Assembly: GCA_003427395.1 (NCBI GenBank)
Contig: BFEA01000019.1
Location: forward strand, 4,677,195-4,711,117
DNA from: Chara braunii
Lineage: Eukaryota; Streptophyta; Charophyceae; Charales; Characeae
Reading direction: 5' to 3'
Length of the DNA: 33,923 bases
Positions within the stretch are counted from its first letter, which is position 1. Each line of letters opens with the position of its first letter. Shown piece by piece: positions 30,300 through 33,923 of the stretch. A program made the translations under genes and the position numbers. The notes under the pieces were generated by a model. The model was not told the origin of the DNA. It worked only from the letters and a program-made list of their open reading frames with translations, and made no database searches.

Positions 30300-31638
30300 T
30301 GGCTCCTCTTCTAGCATAAGATGATCAGTACCGCGCCATGCCAATCCCTTACAGGCTATGCAGAACGCGCTTACATCTCTCCCTCATCACGTGCAACCTC
30401 GTCTCTTCTTGCGTGACCTCTTCCCCGCTCGAATCAAGCACGAGTCATCTGTAGCGCTCACGCAAACCCTCCTTTCACATACTCATTTCGAGAAGGGCAT
30501 AATGGTGGAAACGGATCAGCACAAACGGACGCTCGCTCCAATCACGGTGAAGACAGGAAGAGAGTCATGTCTGACCACATAGCAGGAACCAAGTAAGCCA
30601 CCGGCGGTCACGATCACCAGATGACCTTCGTCGTGGAGGCGACTCGGTCGACTTCTGCCGACACTCCCTCTCACTCTCTCCCCTGCTCTAGCTTACCCAC
30701 ACTCTTGTAGTTGCTTATAACTCATTTAGAGGCCGTTTGGCACGCTTTAAACCGTGAGCCTCACTCTTCTACCGTCCTTGAACATAGTTGTTACACGTGC
30801 CTCCATCTTCTGTCTCGCTCGTCTTCTCTCTCTTGATCGTGGTCGCTCGTCCCTTCATCAGCGATGACGTCAACTGTTTAGCAGCCTCACTTTTCTCTCT
30901 CTCATGTCTGTCCCCTGTCCTCATGCACCTCACCTCGCGAGTTGACCCCCACTGTAACGAGCGTGAGGCTGAGGTGAGCCGAGGGAGAGGAGAGAGAGGG
31001 AGAGAGTGAGAGCACACACACACACTCACTCACTCGACACGACGGACTCGGACTGAGGATCGGACGCAGACACAGTGGCAAGGCACAAAGTCGAAGTCTT
31101 GGATTCCCGAATGCCGAAAACAGCAAGTCACACTGAGTACGAGTACAGCAGCAGAGAACTGGTACGAGAGCCCCCCTGTACCGTACGGGGAGCCGGTCAT
31201 AAGTACCAGTGACACGTTCGGTACCAGGGGCATTTCTGCAAAGGCCCCGAGGGCAGAACTGAAAAATGCAGTATTTGAAAGTGACGCCCGAATTGCAGCA
31301 TGGCGCCAGTTGTCCAAAATCCTACGGTACCAAAAGGAGGGGTTTGGAAAAAGGGTGCCAGGCCGAAAACGGGATGCAGCCGAAACAGCAAAAGATAGAC
31401 CAGGGATCGAGCCCTGGCGAAGTCCGTAACACCCACTCGCCATCCAGCGGTCTAGTCTTTCCGCCGTCTCGAGCTGGCCTTCAGGTCACTTGCGTCACTC
31501 TCTTCTTCCACTGCGCAGCCCAAAGGTTGTTCCCCGCGGTTTACCCCTCAGCTGAGTATGTCCACGTTCCCCTCATGATTAGTTCGGGACCCACTTTTAC
31601 AACAGGCCCGACCGGATGCAAATAGTCACCTCTCTCTC
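30298..31638. other. No recognised gene
   Basis: Short overlapping frames on both strands without family motifs. On the minus strand GGGCTCGATCCCTGG (about 31401-31415) resembles a T-arm/box B and is preceded by TGGCGAGTGGG (about 31433-31443), a partial box A, which is another possible tRNA-like relic. Confidence 0.4.
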
Positions 31639-31950
31639 TCAGTCCCGGTCCCTCTGCGGGGCAGAACTAGCTTCAGGCCCGTCCTCTACCGATTCCGCTG
31701 GCGGGTGCTCTCTTCTCCACTGCTCCAGTCCGTGGAATGACCTGGTCTGTGCATCGCTGGTCTTGGACTCCGCTTCAGAGTCCCGGTCCAGCTCCTGCTG
31801 TTCTCTCTCTGTCGTGCTCGTGGAGGTCTCCTCTTCAGGGTAAGTAACCGTTACCTTTAAGCTCGCAGTCACTCCATCTCTTCTGAACCGTCGCTCGGCT
31901 CGGTCACGAGCCTCCGTAATTACACCCTGAACCTTTGCATCCTCCCTCAT
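31639..31950 (-). CDS. Unrecognised charged open frame, possible exon
   Basis: A 103-codon minus-strand frame from ATG. It is strongly hydrophilic (ITEARDRAERRFRRDG, then YPEEETSTSTTEREQQE) and ends Arg/Asp-rich, with no hydrophobic core. An open stretch just upstream on the same strand (REEGATVDACLSYSKSDG, about 32010-31960) could be an earlier exon separated by one stop. No family is recognised. Likely disordered if expressed. Confidence 0.3.
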   Translation of the reverse strand: MREDAKVQGVITEARDRAERRFRRDGVTASLKVTVTYPEEETSTSTTEREQQELDRDSEAESKTSDAQTRSFHGLEQWRREHPPAESVEDGPEASSAPQRDRD

Positions 31951-32425
31951 CTCCTGCTCTTTCCCTCCTTAGACATTAGTTTTTAGCTTGGCGATCCCGT
32001 CACTTTTACTGTAGCTCAAGCAGGCATCCACTGTAGCTCCCTCTTCACGCATAGGCTCCCAACTCTAGTAGAACCTCAAATGCCTTGGCCTATAGCCAAA
32101 AAGGCCATTGCTACGTGCCATAGCCGCCCGCTTGTTGAGCTGAGATCGATGCTCAGCACTAGCGCACGCAGACTGCCCACTTCACTCGAGGGTCGAGACC
32201 GAGCCGTCCCGGAATAGCCGCAGTCTAACACCCCGAGCACTAGCAGGCTGACTACCACACACACCCTTCGCCACTAACCTCTCACGCCTTAGCTTGCAAG
32301 TACACAGCGTGACAAAATCGCCCATACACTCGCAGCCAGAAACTCGGCTCCCCCTTTCTTTTATAGGATCGCTTCCTACCACGATCCCTGAGTTCTCAAC
32401 GAGGGCACTTTCAGACCAAGTATTC
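31951..32425. other. No recognised gene
   Basis: Contains a short palindrome near 32080-32105 (CTTGGCCTATAGCCAAAAAGGCC). Nothing else was noted. Confidence 0.4.
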
Positions 32426-32441
32426 TTTTTTTTTTTTTTTT
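32426..32441 (-). repeat. Poly(T) tract of 16 nt
   Basis: A pure T run. Like the tract at 30272 it is followed by AATG, but the following sequences are otherwise unrelated. Confidence 0.9.
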
Positions 32442-32932
32442 AATGAATCTTGAATTAATGACTTATGATGATTTTAGCAAGATAGGAAAACGCGAAGCCG
32501 GATATAAAACAGTTGCAACCCCATTTTAAAGTGACTGCAGACTTGACGCTATGGTCCCATACCGGGATCCCGACGACGAACTCCTCCTCTTCAAGATTAC
32601 TGTCGGCCCACCTCTATTGGGTACTTGTGTCCGATGGCAAGCAGGGGGCTTATGACCTTTCCTTTGAGGGTGATAAGCCTCCTACCAATGCGGCCGCGGG
32701 TCGCCCCTCTTTTGGGTCCCACTGCGCGGTGCTCAACCGGACAGTTCATCCACAAACGATATACGAGGGGTCGGCCAGCTTAGGCTGTAGACCACAGTTT
32801 GAGCTCAGAATTCGAACCGTTGGCCTTCCTGCGAAATGAGAGGCCGAAAGGAAAACCGAGTCTGACAATCGTGTGAAAAGGAAAATAAAATCTCTAATAC
32901 CTTAAAGGAAAACACGGGTCTCGTGTGACGGG
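32442..32932. other. No recognised gene; one box B-like site
   Basis: On the minus strand ACGGTTCGAATTCTG (32808-32822) closely matches the pol III box B consensus GGTTCGANTCC. There is no box A at the right distance and no cloverleaf. Confidence 0.3.
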
Positions 32933-32996
32933 CCCGCGTGAGACAGCTCCCCCGGTGGCAGGGTCCCGCGTGAGGCAGCTTCCCCGGTGGCAGGGT
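32933..32996 (+). repeat. Tandem duplication, 32-bp unit, two copies
   Basis: CCCGCGTGAG(A/G)CAGCT(C/T)CCC followed by CGGTGGCAGGGT occurs at 32933 and 32965. G+C-rich. Confidence 0.92.
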
Positions 32997-33340
32997 CCGA
33001 GACGCAAGACCCAGTTCTTTGTCGAAGGCGACCCCGCCGGCACGCGACACCTGCGGGCACAGCCACGGCCCCACACGCGACAGGGGTTCAGGACCGGTAG
33101 CGTCGCTCGAATCGGTCGTCCCACTGTTTGCCGGATCCTGTCATCGCGCCGGGTCTCGTCTTTACCCGACGGGCGCTGGACGCAGGGCAGGGGCGGATTC
33201 ATGCGTGTAGGGTCAGCGTGTGGCGAGACACCCGCAGCGGGAGCGTCGTGATCCGCAGCAGGCAGCCAACACGGATGCATCGTCTGCCGATCGGTGTGTC
33301 TTTGCGTTGGCGTGGAGGACGCGTGGAGCATGGAGGCAAA
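32997..33340. other. G+C-rich stretch without a recognised gene
   Basis: Open frames occur on both strands because of the high G+C content. None carries a recognisable motif, including the 207-codon minus-strand frame 33517-32894, whose C-terminal repeat merely translates the 32-bp duplication. Confidence 0.4.
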
Positions 33341-33626
33341 GGAGAACGCGGTGTTACATATAGAGATGTTGAACATGGGTGGGGAGATCGGCGAGCTATG
33401 TTGAGAGCCGAAGTCTTGAAGTGTGTGTGAGACTGGGAGCAGCGCGTGCCTGTGTGATGTGCGTGCATGTGTGATTGCGTGCATGTGTGATTGAGAGCGC
33501 CGAGAACTGGAAAACATGTTAGAACTGCGCGGAGGAGAACGGGGTGTTTATGCACAACGTGGGTGGGGAGGTCGGAAGTCTTCAACTGCGTGTGAGACTG
33601 GGAGCAGTGCGTGCATGTATGATTGT
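33341..33626 (+). repeat. Diverged direct repeat, period about 190 bp
   Basis: GGAGAACG(C/G)GGTGTT at 33341 and 33534, CGTGGGTGGGGAG-like sequence, and TGTGAGACTGGGAGCAG at about 33426 and 33590 occur in the same order in both halves. Inside the first half GTGTGATTGCGTGCAT-like sequence is further duplicated. Confidence 0.8.
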
Positions 33627-33875
33627 AAGGACTGGACGTCTGACAACCAAAAAATGGTCATCGCCGGTGACATTATCAAGATGGCAGATCAAGCTATCGT
33701 GCATGTCTCTCCTCTTTTTCCTATTCCTTCTCCCATCCCGCCACCCGCTCCTCCCACTGACAAAGATCCCGCCATAGCGATCTCCGATGAAAAAAACGAT
33801 AGGCAAATAGCTCGCCACGTGACACGCAGAGAAAGTTTTCGACGGACGTACCCGCGAATGGTCAAGTCTACGTGC

Positions 33876-33880
<5 letters not shown>

Positions 33881-33923
<43 letters not shown>
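33881..33923. repeat. (GT)n microsatellite at the window end
   Basis: Pure GT repeat of at least 43 bp, running off the end of the window. Confidence 0.98.

Noticed and set aside
32894-33517. A 207-codon minus-strand frame
   Set aside because: It lies in G+C-rich DNA, with competing plus-strand frames and a repetitive C-terminus that only translates the 32-bp duplication. No domain was recognised.

Overview
The window is nuclear-type eukaryotic DNA. It shows long di-, tri- and tetranucleotide microsatellites, several unrelated tandem repeat families, a decayed LTR-retrotransposon, GT-AG intron signals, three isolated N bases and a 499-base assembly gap. The host cannot be named. A short block of mitochondrial-type nad7 coding sequence suggests a lineage whose mitochondrion encodes nad7, as in plants and many algae and protists but not animals or fungi. 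A short TTTAGGG-type motif at 22.7 kb fits a plant- or alga-like host but is weak evidence.

Layout. At 0-1.95 kb there is a tandem array of a palindromic unit (family A) joined to (CT)n and (CTAT)n, interrupted by an 82-codon nad7 fragment. At 2.0-4.4 kb there are several adjacent open frames of an unrecognised charged protein or proteins, probably a split or broken gene. At 4.5-5.7 kb family A reappears in inverted orientation within a duplicated block. The stretch 5.7-8.65 kb holds no recognised gene but three short tandem repeats. At 8.65-14.36 kb lies a minus-strand Ty3/gypsy-type element in the order gag, protease, reverse transcriptase, RNase H, integrase, broken by frameshifts and stops. 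At 14.4-16.9 kb, upstream of gag on the same strand, is a decayed coding region made of repeated protein modules. The stretch 17-21 kb has few recognisable features. At 21.1-22.2 kb there is a satellite whose units are small nested palindromes, with the gap inside it. At 23-25.9 kb there are four (TAA)n tracts and a 32-bp minisatellite. At 26.4-27.3 kb a second palindrome plus (CT)n family (family B) occurs. At 27.4-28.0 kb a possible two-exon gene has a 138-nt intron. The stretch 28-33.9 kb is largely without recognised genes, with tRNA-like fragments, poly(T) tracts and small duplications.

How parts relate. The only pathway that can be assembled is the life cycle of the retroelement, and this copy is not intact. 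Three sequence-unrelated families (A, B and the 21-kb satellite) share one architecture: a short palindrome joined to a microsatellite. Together with the repeated-module protein region and the nad7 insert, this is the most noteworthy content.
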